Position numbers and translations under genes: made by a program | Shown here: positions 42,963-52,456 of the stretch, one piece after another | Layout of the letters: each line of letters starts with the position of its first letter | Position numbering within the stretch: position 1 is the first letter of the stretch | Notes under the pieces: generated by a model | Databases searched by the model: none | Told to the model about the DNA's origin: nothing | The model's input: the letters and a program-made list of their open reading frames with translations, nothing else | Source of the DNA: Pseudomonas sp. SCB32 | Lineage (GTDB): Bacteria; Pseudomonadota; Gammaproteobacteria; Pseudomonadales; Pseudomonadaceae | Assembly (NCBI RefSeq): GCF_009189165.1 | Contig: NZ_CP045118.1 | Span: 2,418,001 to 2,482,000, forward strand | Length of the DNA stretch: 64,000 nucleotides | Direction: 5' to 3'

Positions 42963-43838
42963 CTAGCCTTGCTGGTACAGCTTCACGATGGCCGAGAAGT
43001 CCAGCTGGCCGTTGCCCTGGTTGCTGAAGGTCTGGAACAACTGCTGGGCAAGTGCGCCGAGCAGCACCGGCTGGCGCACCTGGCGTGCGGCCTCGCTGGC
43101 CAGGCCCAGGTCCTTGAGCATCAGGTCGGTGCCGAAGCCACCGCTGTAGCCGCGTGCCACCGGGGCGCCGGTGAGTGGGTTGTTCACCTCCGAGCTCCAG
43201 CAGCGGCCGCTGGAGGTGTTGATGATGCCGGCCAGGACTTCCGCGTCCATGCCCAGCTTCACACCCAGGGACATGGCTTCCGCCACGCCGATCATGGAGA
43301 TGCCCAGCAGCAGGTTGTTCGCCACTTTGGCCACCTGGCCGTTGCCGGTGCCGCCGCAGTGCACGATGTTCTTGCCCATGGCCGCCAGTACCGGGCGGGC
43401 GCGCTCGAAGTCGGCCTGCTCGCCACCGACCATGAAGGTCAGGGTGCCAGCCGCTGCGCCGGCGGTGCCGCCGGAAACCGGTGCATCGAGCATCGGGTTG
43501 CCGTGGGCCTGGGCGGCGGCGCTGACCTCGCGGGCATTCAGCGGGTCGATGGTGGAGGAGTCGATCAGCAGCACGCCGGGCTGCACGTTCGCCAGGAGGC
43601 CGTTGTCGCCGAGGAAGACCTGCTTCACGTGGGCGGCGGCCGGCAGCATGGTGATGATCATCTCGACGTCGTCACGGGCCACGTCAGCCGGCGACGCGAG
43701 GGCGCGGGCGCCGAGGGCGACGGCCGCTTCCACGGCCTTGGCGGAGAGATCGAAGACGCTCAGGTCGAAGCCGGCCTTGAGCAGGTTGGCGGCCATGGGG
43801 CCGCCCATGTTGCCGAGTCCGATGAAGCCGATGCGCAT
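42963..43838 (-). CDS. mmsB: 3-hydroxyisobutyrate dehydrogenase
   Basis: The 291-residue enzyme oxidises 3-hydroxyisobutyrate to methylmalonate semialdehyde in valine breakdown. It has the NAD loop MRIGFIGLGNMGGPMAANLL, substrate site DAPVSGGTAGAAAGTLTFMV, and catalytic Lys in GQVAKVANNLLL. It lies 102 bp after mmsA on the same strand. Confidence 0.94.
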   Translation of the reverse strand: MRIGFIGLGNMGGPMAANLLKAGFDLSVFDLSAKAVEAAVALGARALASPADVARDDVEMIITMLPAAAHVKQVFLGDNGLLANVQPGVLLIDSSTIDPLNAREVSAAAQAHGNPMLDAPVSGGTAGAAAGTLTFMVGGEQADFERARPVLAAMGKNIVHCGGTGNGQVAKVANNLLLGISMIGVAEAMSLGVKLGMDAEVLAGIINTSSGRCWSSEVNNPLTGAPVARGYSGGFGTDLMLKDLGLASEAARQVRQPVLLGALAQQLFQTFSNQGNGQLDFSAIVKLYQQG

Positions 43839-43940
43839 GGGGTGGTCCTCTTGTTCTGATGGTCGGACGCGAAAGACGTACCCGCCCAGGCCCGGACCAG
43901 CATCCTTGCTGGAGTCCGGGCCTGGGCGGGCAGGCGGGGC

Positions 43941-45446
43941 TTACTTGAGGTGGATGGTGGTGTTCACCGCGCCGCCGACCTCGTTCTCGTCGAACCAGCG
44001 TTCGGTGACGGTCTTGGTCTGGGTGTAGAACTGCACCACCTGCTTACCGTACGGGCCGAGGTCGCCCAGCTTGGAGCCGCGCGAGCCGGTGAAGGAGAAC
44101 ATCGGCACCGGTACCGGGATCGGTACGTTGATGCCGACCTGGCCGACGTCGATCTCTTCCTTGAAGTGCCGCGCAGCCGCGCCGGAGCGGGTGAACAGGG
44201 CGGTACCGTTGCCGTTGGGGTTGGCGTTGATCAGCTCGATGGCCTCGTCGAAGGTCTTCGCCGACACCACGCAGAGCACCGGGCCGAAGATTTCCTCGCG
44301 GTAGATGGTCATCTGCGGGGTGACACCGGAGAACAGGGTCGGGCCGACGAAGTTGCCCTTGGCGTAGCCGGCCACCTGCGGGTTGCGGCCGTCCAGTTCC
44401 AGCTTGGCGCCTTCCTGGGCGCCGCGTTCGATCAGGCCGCTGACGCGGTCAAGTGCCGCGCAGGAAACCAGCGGGCCGACGTCGGTGTTGGCCTCGGTGC
44501 CGCCGCTGACCTTGAGGCTCCTGGCCTTGGCCACCAGGTCGGGAATCCACGCGTTGGCCTCGCCCACCAGGATGACCACCGACAGCGCCATGCAGCGTTG
44601 CCCGGCGGCACCGAAGGCGGCGCCGGCGATGGCGTTGAGGCTCTGCTCCTTGTTGGCGTCGGGCAGCACGATGGCGTGGTTCTTCGCGCCCATCATGCAC
44701 TGCACGCGCTTGCCGGCCTGCGAGGCGCGGTTGTAGACGTGGGTGCCGACACGGGTCGAGCCGACGAAGGAAACGGCCTTGATGTCCGGGTGGTCGCAGA
44801 TGGCGTTCACCACGTCCGGGCCGCCATGGATGACGTTCAGCACACCCGGCGGTACCCCGGCTTCATGGGCCAGCTCGACCAGGCGCATGGTCACCATCGG
44901 GTCCTGTTCGGACGGCTTGAGGACGAAGGTGTTGCCGGTGGCGATCGCCATCGGGAACATCCACAGCGGAATCATTGCCGGGAAGTTGAAGGGGGTGATA
45001 CCGGCGCAGACGCCGATGGGTTGCAGCAGGGTGAAGGTATCCACGCCGCCGGCCACGTTGTTGGCCAGCTCGCCCAGCTGCAGGTTGCCGATGCCGGCTG
45101 CGTGCTCGACCACTTCCAGGCCGCGGAACACATCGCCTTCGGCGTCGGGCAGGGTCTTGCCCTGTTCGGCGGTGAGGATCGCCGCCAGCTCCTTCATGTT
45201 CTCGCGGATCAGCTGCTGGTACTTGAGGAAGATGCGCGCACGGGCGCCGATGGGGGTCTTCTTCCAGCTCTTGAACGCGGCCTTGGCGCTGGCCACGGCG
45301 CGGTCGACTTCCTCGGGGGTGGCGAAAGGCACACGGGCGAGGACTTCCTGGGTGGCGGGGTTGATCACATCGCGCCATTCGGAGGTGGTGGACTCGACGG
45401 GCTTGCCGTCGAGGAAGAGTTTGACGGTCGGGGCAGTTGTGGTCAT
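43941..45446 (-). CDS. mmsA: Methylmalonate-semialdehyde dehydrogenase (CoA-acylating)
   Basis: The 501-residue aldehyde dehydrogenase of valine and pyrimidine catabolism makes propionyl-CoA from methylmalonate semialdehyde. It has [20 protein letters not shown], the NAD site SFVGSTRVG, the catalytic Cys in [10 protein letters not shown] and the family tail [21 protein letters not shown] at 45446 gives the usual length. It is divergent from the LysR gene across 130 bp. Confidence 0.96.
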   Translation of the reverse strand: MTTTAPTVKLFLDGKPVESTTSEWRDVINPATQEVLARVPFATPEEVDRAVASAKAAFKSWKKTPIGARARIFLKYQQLIRENMKELAAILTAEQGKTLPDAEGDVFRGLEVVEHAAGIGNLQLGELANNVAGGVDTFTLLQPIGVCAGITPFNFPAMIPLWMFPMAIATGNTFVLKPSEQDPMVTMRLVELAHEAGVPPGVLNVIHGGPDVVNAICDHPDIKAVSFVGSTRVGTHVYNRASQAGKRVQCMMGAKNHAIVLPDANKEQSLNAIAGAAFGAAGQRCMALSVVILVGEANAWIPDLVAKARSLKVSGGTEANTDVGPLVSCAALDRVSGLIERGAQEGAKLELDGRNPQVAGYAKGNFVGPTLFSGVTPQMTIYREEIFGPVLCVVSAKTFDEAIELINANPNGNGTALFTRSGAAARHFKEEIDVGQVGINVPIPVPVPMFSFTGSRGSKLGDLGPYGKQVVQFYTQTKTVTERWFDENEVGGAVNTTIHLK

Positions 45447-45576
45447 CGGGATTCTCCCAGCCTGTGGCTTTCTTGTTGTCTGAACCGATCCTAACAGTGC
45501 ATTTTTGATGTTCTCAATGCGGTGATGTGCAAGTATGGTCTGCGTTTTTGCACAGTAGCCGCACGGTGGGGCGATC

Positions 45577-46473
45577 ATGGATTGGGATAACCTGCGTTTC
45601 TTCCTCGAACTCTCCCGCGCCGGCAAGCTCACCGTCGCCGCCCGTCGCCTGGGCGTGGACCACACCACGGTCGCCCGCCGGTTGCAGGCGCTGGAGAAGA
45701 GTATTGGCGCGCAACTGCTGGTGCGCGAGCCGGGCGGCTACCGGCTGACCGAAGCCGGCCACGGCCTGCTGCCCCAGGCCGAGGCGATGGAAAGCGCCTG
45801 CAAGGTGATTGAGAAACGCCTGGCGGGAGCCGAGGACAATCTTTCCGGCAAGGTGCGCATCGGCGCCACCGAGGGCTATGGCTCGACGCTGCTGACCTCG
45901 CAACTGGTGGAACTGAACCGGCGCCACCCGCACCTGGGCGTTGACCTGCTGGCGGTGCCGCGCGCGTTGCAGCTGTCGCGCCACGAGGCGGACATCGTGA
46001 TCACCCTGGAGCGCCCCGGCCGTGGGCCGTACATCATTACCCGGCTGACCGACTACGTGCTGCGCCTGTACGCCTCGAAGGACTATCTCGCCGAGCGCGG
46101 GCCGATCCGCAACCGCGACGACCTGCGCGAGCACGCGCTGGTCGGTTACGTCGACGACCTGCTCTACAGCAAGGAGCTGCAATACCTCGACGAGATCGGC
46201 CGGCCGCTGCACATGGCGCTGCGCTGCACCAGCATCCTCGCCCAGCAGCGCGCGGTGGCGCAGGGCGCGGGGCTGGCGATCCTTCCGGCGTTCGCGGCGA
46301 GCGAAGACCTGTCGCTGCAGCCGGTGCTGGCGGGGGAGATCGAATTCGTGCGGACCTTCTGGATGCTGATGCCCACCGAGCTCAAGGACATCGCGCGGAT
46401 GCGCACCACCTGGGATTTTCTGCGGGAGAAGGCGGAGGGGAGCCAGGAGGTGTTGATGGGGCGGGTGGGGTAG
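45577..46473 (+). CDS. LysR-family regulator, probably of mmsAB
   Basis: The protein has 298 residues. The winged helix-turn-helix is [20 protein letters not shown] / [20 protein letters not shown], followed by a standard effector domain. It is divergent from mmsA, the usual position of a pathway regulator. P. aeruginosa PAO1 uses an AraC-type MmsR for these genes, so this LysR is a different kind of control, inferred from position only. Confidence 0.88.
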   Translation: MDWDNLRFFLELSRAGKLTVAARRLGVDHTTVARRLQALEKSIGAQLLVREPGGYRLTEAGHGLLPQAEAMESACKVIEKRLAGAEDNLSGKVRIGATEGYGSTLLTSQLVELNRRHPHLGVDLLAVPRALQLSRHEADIVITLERPGRGPYIITRLTDYVLRLYASKDYLAERGPIRNRDDLREHALVGYVDDLLYSKELQYLDEIGRPLHMALRCTSILAQQRAVAQGAGLAILPAFAASEDLSLQPVLAGEIEFVRTFWMLMPTELKDIARMRTTWDFLREKAEGSQEVLMGRVG

Positions 46474-46504
46474 TGCGCGCGATTCGAGCGCGCGTGGCGC
46501 GCTG

Positions 46505-46565
46505 ATCGCGGGCATGGCCCGCTCCTACAGATTGACGCCTGTGTAGGAGCGGGCCATGCCCGCGA
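46505..46565. repeat. GCGGGCATGGCCCGC-type extragenic palindrome
   Basis: ATCGCGGGCATGGCCCGCTC and GTAGGAGCGGGCCATGCCCG face each other across 20 bases. Related copies lie at 52372-52446 and 62229-62275. Confidence 0.85.
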
Positions 46566-46593
46566 AGGGCGGACAACGTCCGCCTCAACGAAA

Positions 46594-46617
46594 ACGGGCG
46601 GCCATTTGGCCGCCCGT
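46594..46617. terminator. Bidirectional hairpin between convergent genes
   Basis: ACGGGCGGCC-ATTT-GGCCGCCCGT is a perfect ten-base-pair stem. It lies between the LysR gene (ending 46473) and the YebC gene (ending 46623) and has only short A/T flanks. Confidence 0.75.
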
Positions 46618-46622
46618 CTGCA

Positions 46623-47324
46623 TTACGCCAATCCGACGTAAAGGTTCTGCACGTCGTCGTTGCCGTCCAGGGCATCGAGGAAGGCTTCGACTTCTTCCAG
46701 TTCGGCGTCGGACAGGCTGACCGGGTTCTTCGCCTTGTAGCCCAGCTTGGCCGAGGCCACGGTGAAGCCGTGCTCCGGCAGGGCGCGGCAGACGGCATCC
46801 AGATCGGTGGAGTCGGTGAGGAACAGGGTGTCGCCGTCTTCCTCGCCCGGCTCGAAGTCCTGGGCGCCGGCTTCGATGGCGGCCAGTTCCGGATCGGCGT
46901 CAGCGCTGGCCGGGGTGGCCTCGACCATGCCCAGGTAATCGAAGTCCCAGGCCACCGAGCCGGAGGCGCCCAACTGGCCCTTGCGGAACAGAACGCGGAT
47001 TTCCGCAACGGTGCGGTTCACGTTGTCGGTCAGGCACTCGACGATCACCGGCACGCGGTGCGGGGCGAAGCCTTCGTAGACCACGCGCTCGAAGCTGGCG
47101 CCGCCGTCCAGCAGGCCGGCGCCTTTCTTGATCGCACGCTCCAGGGTGTCGCGCGGCATGGAGGCCTTCTTCGCCTGTTCCACCACGAGACGCAGTTTCG
47201 GGTTCATGTCGGGGTCGGCGCCGTTGCGCGCGGCGATCATGATTTCCTTCGACAGTTTGCCGAACACGCGGCCCTTGGCGTTGGCTGCGGCTTCTTTATG
47301 TTTGGCTTTCCACTGGGCGCCCAT
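46623..47324 (-). CDS. YebC/PmpR-family protein
   Basis: The 233-residue protein starts [20 protein letters not shown] and has the three-domain YebC/TACO1 pattern ([39 protein letters not shown]). The altered N-terminus ([20 protein letters not shown] instead of [20 protein letters not shown]) marks the YeeN-like paralogue rather than the ruvC-linked YebC. YebC proteins are described both as regulators and as factors easing ribosome stalling. Confidence 0.92.
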   Translation of the reverse strand: MGAQWKAKHKEAAANAKGRVFGKLSKEIMIAARNGADPDMNPKLRLVVEQAKKASMPRDTLERAIKKGAGLLDGGASFERVVYEGFAPHRVPVIVECLTDNVNRTVAEIRVLFRKGQLGASGSVAWDFDYLGMVEATPASADADPELAAIEAGAQDFEPGEEDGDTLFLTDSTDLDAVCRALPEHGFTVASAKLGYKAKNPVSLSDAELEEVEAFLDALDGNDDVQNLYVGLA

Positions 47325-47399
47325 AGTGATCTCTTGCTGGCGGTTGCTGATGGGCGGCAAGTCTAAGGCCTGGCGCGGGCTCTGGCGATATCTGGCGGA

Positions 47400-47825
47400 T
47401 CAGCGTTCAGTTGGCACCGCGAATACCGCGCTGGCCTGGGCCACCACCTTGTCACCCACCGACAGCAGGGCATTGGCAAAGGCCATCTGCCTGCCGCGCC
47501 GGCTGTGCAGCAGGCGGATGCTCAGCCAGTCGCCGACCTGCGCGCTGGAGACGTAGTTCAGGGTCAGGCTGGCGGTGACCAGCGGTTGCGGCGGCTGGCT
47601 GGCGAAAGCCATGGCGTAGCCCATGCCGATGTCCGCCAGCGTGGCGAGAATGCCGCCGTGCACGCCGCCCCGGCTGTTGGTGTGGCGCTCGTCGAGCAAC
47701 AGGCCCAGTTCCAGCAAATCGCCTTCGCCGCGCACCAGGAATGGCCCGAGCAGGTCGAGCAGCGGGCTGCGCCGTTGCAGCGGCTGGAAACCTTCTGGGT
47801 AGCCGAGATCCGCGATCGCGTTCAT
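47400..47825 (-). CDS. PaaI-type hotdog thioesterase
   Basis: The 141-residue hotdog-fold protein has the PaaI motif HTNSRGGVHGGILATLADIG, with the catalytic Asp equivalent in LADIGMGYAM, and SLTLNYVSSAQVGDWL. It probably hydrolyses acyl-CoA esters in the cytoplasm. Its ATG overlaps the stop of the ECF sigma gene (ATGA), so the two are translationally coupled. Confidence 0.87.
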   Translation of the reverse strand: MNAIADLGYPEGFQPLQRRSPLLDLLGPFLVRGEGDLLELGLLLDERHTNSRGGVHGGILATLADIGMGYAMAFASQPPQPLVTASLTLNYVSSAQVGDWLSIRLLHSRRGRQMAFANALLSVGDKVVAQASAVFAVPTER

Positions 47826-48622
47826 TGCCAGCCTCCGCTGTGCTGCTGCAGCACGGCACGCACGGTCTCGATCACCCGCTGGGGCACCTGATAATCCGGA
47901 TGGGCGCGGAACACCGCCGCCGCGTCCGCCAGGCGGGTGAGGGCGAGCAGTTCGCTCTCGGCCTTGCGGGTATCGTTCGCGCCGGCCGGCAAAGCCAGGG
48001 CCTGGCGTTCGCAGGAGCAGGGCGCCTGCGGATTGACCAGCCCGCAATGCTGCTGCATGAACTCATCCAGCCGCTGGCGCGCCCGCGACAGGCGCTTGCG
48101 GTAGGCCGCCGGGGCGATCTCCAGCACTGCGGCCGCCGCCTCCGAATCCAGGCCGAAGGCGATGTCCAGCACATAGGCCAGGCGCTGTTCGCGCTCCAGG
48201 CACATCAGCATGCCCTGGGTGCAGGCCAGGGCGATGCGCTCGGCGGCGAGCTTGTCCGCCGGCTCCAGCGGGCGTTCGTTGGCGTCGGCCAGGCGCAGGC
48301 CAAGGTCGAGCTTTTCCGCCAGGGCCTCCAGCGACACGGTGGGTGTCTCGCGGACCTTGGTGCGCGCCGTCAGCAGCGCATTGCTGGCGATGCGGAAGGC
48401 CCAGGTGGAAAACAGGCTGTCGCCACGGAAGCTGGCGAGATGCGTGGTAATGCGCAGGAGGATTTCCTGGCTGGCGTCCTGGGCGTCTTCACGGCGGCCG
48501 AGCATGCGCAGGGCGAGGTTGTAGACCGGAGCCTGCAAGGCCAGCAGCAGTGCGTCGAGGGCAGTGGGTTCGCCTTGCTGGGCGCGCTGCAGTTGCTCGG
48601 GTTCGAAGGTGGGGAATTTCAC
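47822..48622 (-). CDS. ECF sigma factor with cysteine-rich tail
   Basis: The 266-residue sigma factor has region 2 at about 20-90 (APVYNLALRMLGRREDAQDA, SQEILLRITTHLASFRGDSL) and region 4 at about 130-190 (AYVLDIAFGLDSEAAAAVLE). An ~75-residue extension begins with His192, Cys193, Cys202 and Cys204 (HCGLVNPQAPCSC). Cysteine-tailed ECF factors can sense metals or redox state directly, as CorE does. No anti-sigma gene is adjacent, consistent with self-regulation. Followed by the coupled thioesterase gene. Confidence 0.88.
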   Translation of the reverse strand: MKFPTFEPEQLQRAQQGEPTALDALLLALQAPVYNLALRMLGRREDAQDASQEILLRITTHLASFRGDSLFSTWAFRIASNALLTARTKVRETPTVSLEALAEKLDLGLRLADANERPLEPADKLAAERIALACTQGMLMCLEREQRLAYVLDIAFGLDSEAAAAVLEIAPAAYRKRLSRARQRLDEFMQQHCGLVNPQAPCSCERQALALPAGANDTRKAESELLALTRLADAAAVFRAHPDYQVPQRVIETVRAVLQQHSGGWQ

Positions 48623-48722
48623 GGTGTCCTCCTGACGTGGCCGGCGAAATTCCGGCTCTTCTTCCTTGGACTCGGCGACCCTATTTTTTGTGACCGCCAG
48701 TCCCCGCTGCGTTGAAACCCGC

Positions 48723-48800
48723 GTAGAAGCGAGCTTGCTCGCGATCCGCCCTGGCGCCAGCGCTTCCGGGGAGTCCGTTCGCGAGCAAGCTCGCTCCTAC
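48723..48800. repeat. GTAGAAGCGAGC-type extragenic palindrome overlapping a stop codon
   Basis: Opens GTAGAAGCGAGCTTGCTCGC and closes with GTTCGCGAGCAAGCTCGCTC and CTAC. Its last four bases include the stop codon (TAG on the minus strand, 48797-48799) of the MocR-type gene. Confidence 0.85.
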
Positions 48801-50197
48801 AAGGTGCTCTCGCTCTGCGCTGCGAGAAAAGCGTAAAGCCGCTCATCCAGCGAATGCGCGACGTTGAAGCGCATCCAAGGCACGCTGCGGCCGTCGGGCA
48901 TGAACAGCTGGCCGGGGAACAGCAGGATCTTCGCTTCCTTGGCGCGACCGGCGAGCAGGGTGGCGTCGTCCACGGCGCGGTGCCGGGCCCAGAGGAACAA
49001 TCCCGCGCGCGGCTCATGGAAGATCTTCAGGCCTGCCGCCTCCAGGCGCCGCGCCACGCTGTCGTGGGCCTCGCTGAGCTGATCGCGCAGCTGCTTCACG
49101 TGCTTGCGGTGGCGACCCTGGAGGAGGATGTCCAGCGCCAGGGTCTCGGTGAGTTCCGAGCTGGTCAGGCCGCTGACCATCTTCAGCGGCACCAGCTCCT
49201 CGATCAGCTCCGGGTGAGCGGCGATGAAGCCGGTGCGCAGCGCCGGGGCGATGACCTTCGACAGGCTGCCGATGTAGATCACCCGCGCGAGCTGGTCGAG
49301 GTTGGCCAGCAGCAATTGGCCGGCGGGGTCGAGGTCGGCATAGATGTCGTTCTCGACGATGAGGAAATCGTATTTCTCCGCCAGTTGCAGCAGGCGGTGG
49401 CTGGCCGCCAGGGACAGGCTGCCGCCGGTGGGGCTCTGCAGCCGCGCCTGGGTGAAGTAGACCTTGGGCCGGTGTTCGCGGGCCAACTGCTCCAGGCGGT
49501 CCAGGTCCAGTCCGTCGGCGCTGCGCGGCACACCCAGCAGCTGCGCGCCCTGCAGGCGCAGGTTGAGGAACAGGTTGTGGTAGCCCGGCTCGTCCACCAG
49601 CACCGGGTCGCCGCGCTGCACCAGGTAGCGCACGGCCAGGTCCAGCGCCTGGCTGGCGCCGGCCGTCAGCAGGATCTGCTCGGGGCTGGCGGCCACGCCG
49701 GCGTCGGCCAGGCGGTCAGCCAGCTTGCCGCGCAGCTTCGGATTGCCCTTGCTGTGGCCGTAGTTACCAAACTGCGTGGGTTCCTCCCGTGCCAGACTGC
49801 GCAGCCCGCGCAGCAGGCCTTCGCCATCGAGCCAGTGCTCGGGCAGCAAGCCGACGCCGGGGCGCAGCTCCATGCCCAGCGGCTGGAACACCTTGTGCAG
49901 CAGCAGGTGCGCGTCGAAATCGAACTCCGGCGGCGCTTCGCTGCCGGCGCTGTCGTCGGCCGCCGGGCCGCGCACGTAGAAGCCGGCGTTGGGCACGGCG
50001 TTCAGGCAGCCGCGCGCCACCAGTCGGTCATAGGCCTCGACCACGGTGAAGTGGCTGACGCCGTTGGCCTGGGCGAACTTGCGGATCGAGGGCAGCTTGG
50101 CGCCGGGGCGCAGGCGCTGCTCGTCGATGGCCTGGGCGATGCCGTCGACGATCTGGGTGACCAGGGGAATGTCCGAGGTGGGGTCGAGCAGCAGCAT
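48797..50197 (-). CDS. MocR-type GntR/aminotransferase regulator
   Basis: The 466-residue protein has an N-terminal GntR winged helix (LRPGAKLPSIRKFAQANGVS) fused to a fold-type I aminotransferase domain. The PLP Lys is probably in YIGSLSKVIAPALRTGFIAA, with VLVDEPGYHNLFLNLRLQGA and NDIYADLDP before it. MocR regulators use PLP adducts as signals. It is divergent from the aldolase gene at 50373, which it may control. The stop codon lies within a dispersed repeat. Confidence 0.92.
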   Translation of the reverse strand: MLLLDPTSDIPLVTQIVDGIAQAIDEQRLRPGAKLPSIRKFAQANGVSHFTVVEAYDRLVARGCLNAVPNAGFYVRGPAADDSAGSEAPPEFDFDAHLLLHKVFQPLGMELRPGVGLLPEHWLDGEGLLRGLRSLAREEPTQFGNYGHSKGNPKLRGKLADRLADAGVAASPEQILLTAGASQALDLAVRYLVQRGDPVLVDEPGYHNLFLNLRLQGAQLLGVPRSADGLDLDRLEQLAREHRPKVYFTQARLQSPTGGSLSLAASHRLLQLAEKYDFLIVENDIYADLDPAGQLLLANLDQLARVIYIGSLSKVIAPALRTGFIAAHPELIEELVPLKMVSGLTSSELTETLALDILLQGRHRKHVKQLRDQLSEAHDSVARRLEAAGLKIFHEPRAGLFLWARHRAVDDATLLAGRAKEAKILLFPGQLFMPDGRSVPWMRFNVAHSLDERLYAFLAAQSESTL

Positions 50198-50372
50198 CCG
50201 GAGGTCCGATTCTGGTTATGAAAGCGGGAAGGGAATCTGTACAGGTCTTGCGACCATAACAGCACTGCAGGCAGTCCATCGCCCCTGTGCATGGCGCCCC
50301 GGCGTGCGGGCCAGCACTATCGGTCCCGTGATGCGGCAGTGCGCCGCACTTGCCTGATAACAAGGAATCGCC

Positions 50373-51146
50373 ATGCGTGACACAGCTTACAACATCGACC
50401 CGTCGAGTATTTCCGCCGAAGAGTGGCAGGCGCGTTGCGACCTCGCCGCGCTGTACCGGCTGATCGCGCATTTCCGCTGGACCGATCACATCGATACCCA
50501 TATCTCCGCGCGGGTGCCGGGCGAGCCGGGGCATTACCTGATCAATCGCTATGGCGTGCTGTTCCACGAAATGCGTGCCTCGGACCTGGTGAAGGTCGAC
50601 CACGCCGGTGACGTCATCGACCCGCGCTTCGGCCCAAAGAGCGTCAACCGCGCCGGCTTCAACATCCACTCGGCCGTGCATGCCGCCCGTGAAGACGTGG
50701 CCTGCGTGATCCACACCCACACCGCCGCCGGTATCGCCGTGTCCGCCCAGGAAGACGGCTTGCTGCCGATCAGTCAGCACGCGCTGAAGTTCTACAACCG
50801 CCTGGGCTACCACGACTACGAAGGCATCGCCCTGGACCCGGAAGAGCGCTCCCGCCTGGTCAACGACCTGGGCAGCCACATGGTGATGATCCTGCGCAAC
50901 CACGGCTTGCTGGCCACCGGCCGCTGCATCGCTGAAGCCTTCAACCAGATCTACTTCCTCGAACGCGCCTGCCAGGCACAGGTCCAGGCCCTGGCCGGCG
51001 GCCGCCAGCTGCGCTACCCGCCGCCCGCGGTGTGCGAGCGCGTCGCCGTGCAAGAGGAGGAGGCGCTGACCGACGGCCTGCACCTGCTGGCCTGGGAATC
51101 GGCGCTGCGCCTGATCGAGGACGGTGAGGCCGTCTACCGTACTTGA
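50373..51146 (+). CDS. Class II aldolase/adducin-family protein
   Basis: The 257-residue protein has the zinc-binding fold: HIDTHISARVPGEPGHYLIN, the metal-binding His pair in CVIHTHTAAGIAVSAQEDG, and a third His in MVMILRNHGLLATGR. It lacks a clear fuculose/ribulose signature. Members include aldolases and decarboxylase-like enzymes. It precedes a solute-binding protein gene by 82 bp and is divergent from the MocR gene. Confidence 0.9.
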   Translation: MRDTAYNIDPSSISAEEWQARCDLAALYRLIAHFRWTDHIDTHISARVPGEPGHYLINRYGVLFHEMRASDLVKVDHAGDVIDPRFGPKSVNRAGFNIHSAVHAAREDVACVIHTHTAAGIAVSAQEDGLLPISQHALKFYNRLGYHDYEGIALDPEERSRLVNDLGSHMVMILRNHGLLATGRCIAEAFNQIYFLERACQAQVQALAGGRQLRYPPPAVCERVAVQEEEALTDGLHLLAWESALRLIEDGEAVYRT

Positions 51147-51228
51147 CCCTGTTACCGTGTCCCGGCCCGCAGAGGCCGGGCGCCTGCGTGCTTTACCTAT
51201 CTGCCAACAACAAAGCCAAGAGGTGGAA

Positions 51229-52257
51229 ATGAAGAACCCTATTCTGGGAGCCCTGCTCATGGGCGTGGCGTCCGGCGCCATGGCCGCGGACCTGACCGTG
51301 ATCTCCTTCGGCGGCACGAGCAAGGACGTGCAGACCGAAGCGTTCTACAAACCCTTCGAGAAAGCCGAGGGGATGAAGGTGATCGCCGGCGAGTACAACG
51401 GTGAGATGGGCAAGATCAAGGCCATGGTCGACACCGGCAGCGTCAACTGGGACGTCGTGCAGGTCGAAGGGCCGGAGCTGCTGCGCGGCTGCGAGGAAGG
51501 CCTGTTCGAACCGCTCGACCCGGCGAAGCTGGGCAAGACCGGGGACTACGTGCCAGGCACCGTCTCCGATTGCGGCGCCGGCCTGCTGGTGTGGTCGATG
51601 GCCATGGCCTATGACGCCAAGCGCCTGCCCAACGGCCCGACCGGTTGGGCGGATTTCTGGGATACGCAGAAATTCCCCGGCAAGCGCTCGCTGCGCAAGG
51701 GCGCCAAATACACCCTGGAAATCGCCCTGCTGGCTGATGGGGTGAAGAAGGAAGACCTGTACAAGGTGCTGGCGACGAACGAAGGCGTGGACCGCGCCTT
51801 CCGGAAGCTCGACCAGATCAAGCCGTCGATCCAGTGGTGGGAATCCGGCGCCCAGCCGATGCAGTTCCTCGCCAGTGGTGACGTGGTGATGAGCACCGCG
51901 TACAACGGCCGCGTATTCGCCGCCCAGGAAGAGGGCGCGCCGATGAAGGTGGTGTGGAATGGCAGCCTGTACGCCATCGACTCCTGGGCCATTCCCAAGG
52001 GCAGCCCGAACAAGAAGGCCGCCGAGGACTTCATCGCCTTCTCGCTGAAGCCCGAGCAGCAGAAGATCCATACCGTGAAGCTGGGCTATGGCTCGGTCAA
52101 CCTGGGCACCACCTCGCTGCTCGATCCGAAACTGGTGGAGCGGCTGAATACGGCGCCGGCGAACCTGGAGCAGGCGGTGCCGGTGAACTTCGCCTTCTGG
52201 GTGGATCATGGCGAAGACCTGGAACAGCGCTTCAATGCCTGGGCGGCGAAGGGCTGA
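51229..52257 (+). CDS. Periplasmic solute-binding protein (PotD/F-like)
   Basis: The 342-residue protein has a signal peptide (LGALLMGVASGAMAADLTVI). LTVISFGGTSKDVQTEAFYK and the closing FAFWVDHGEDLEQRFNAWAA are typical of the polyamine/opine-type family 1 binding proteins. No permease or ATPase gene is adjacent, so partners must lie elsewhere. It is probably co-expressed with the aldolase-like gene, suggesting uptake of that enzyme's substrate. Confidence 0.88.
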   Translation: MKNPILGALLMGVASGAMAADLTVISFGGTSKDVQTEAFYKPFEKAEGMKVIAGEYNGEMGKIKAMVDTGSVNWDVVQVEGPELLRGCEEGLFEPLDPAKLGKTGDYVPGTVSDCGAGLLVWSMAMAYDAKRLPNGPTGWADFWDTQKFPGKRSLRKGAKYTLEIALLADGVKKEDLYKVLATNEGVDRAFRKLDQIKPSIQWWESGAQPMQFLASGDVVMSTAYNGRVFAAQEEGAPMKVVWNGSLYAIDSWAIPKGSPNKKAAEDFIAFSLKPEQQKIHTVKLGYGSVNLGTTSLLDPKLVERLNTAPANLEQAVPVNFAFWVDHGEDLEQRFNAWAAKG

Positions 52258-52261
52258 TCCG

Positions 52262-52446
52262 CCGACGTAGGATCAATGTCTTCTGGGCTCCCGCGTTGGC
52301 GGGAATGACGGTGTAAGGTATCGCCCTCCCGCACATGTCATCCCCGCGAACGCGGGGACCCAGAAAACACCGTAGAAGCGGGCATGGCCCGCTCCTACAG
52401 GTTGAGTGCAGTGCGGCTCTAGCAGGAGCGGGCCATGCCCGCGAAC
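52262..52446. repeat. Composite extragenic repeat cluster
   Basis: A core CCCGCGTTGGCGGGAATGAC ... GTCATCCCCGCGAACGCGGG also found inside the long composite repeat at 61093. It is followed by GTAGAAGCGGGCATGGCCCG and AGCGGGCCATGCCCGCGAAC. It fills the gap between the binding-protein gene and the methyltransferase gene. Confidence 0.8.
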
Positions 52447-52456
52447 AGCCCGACGA

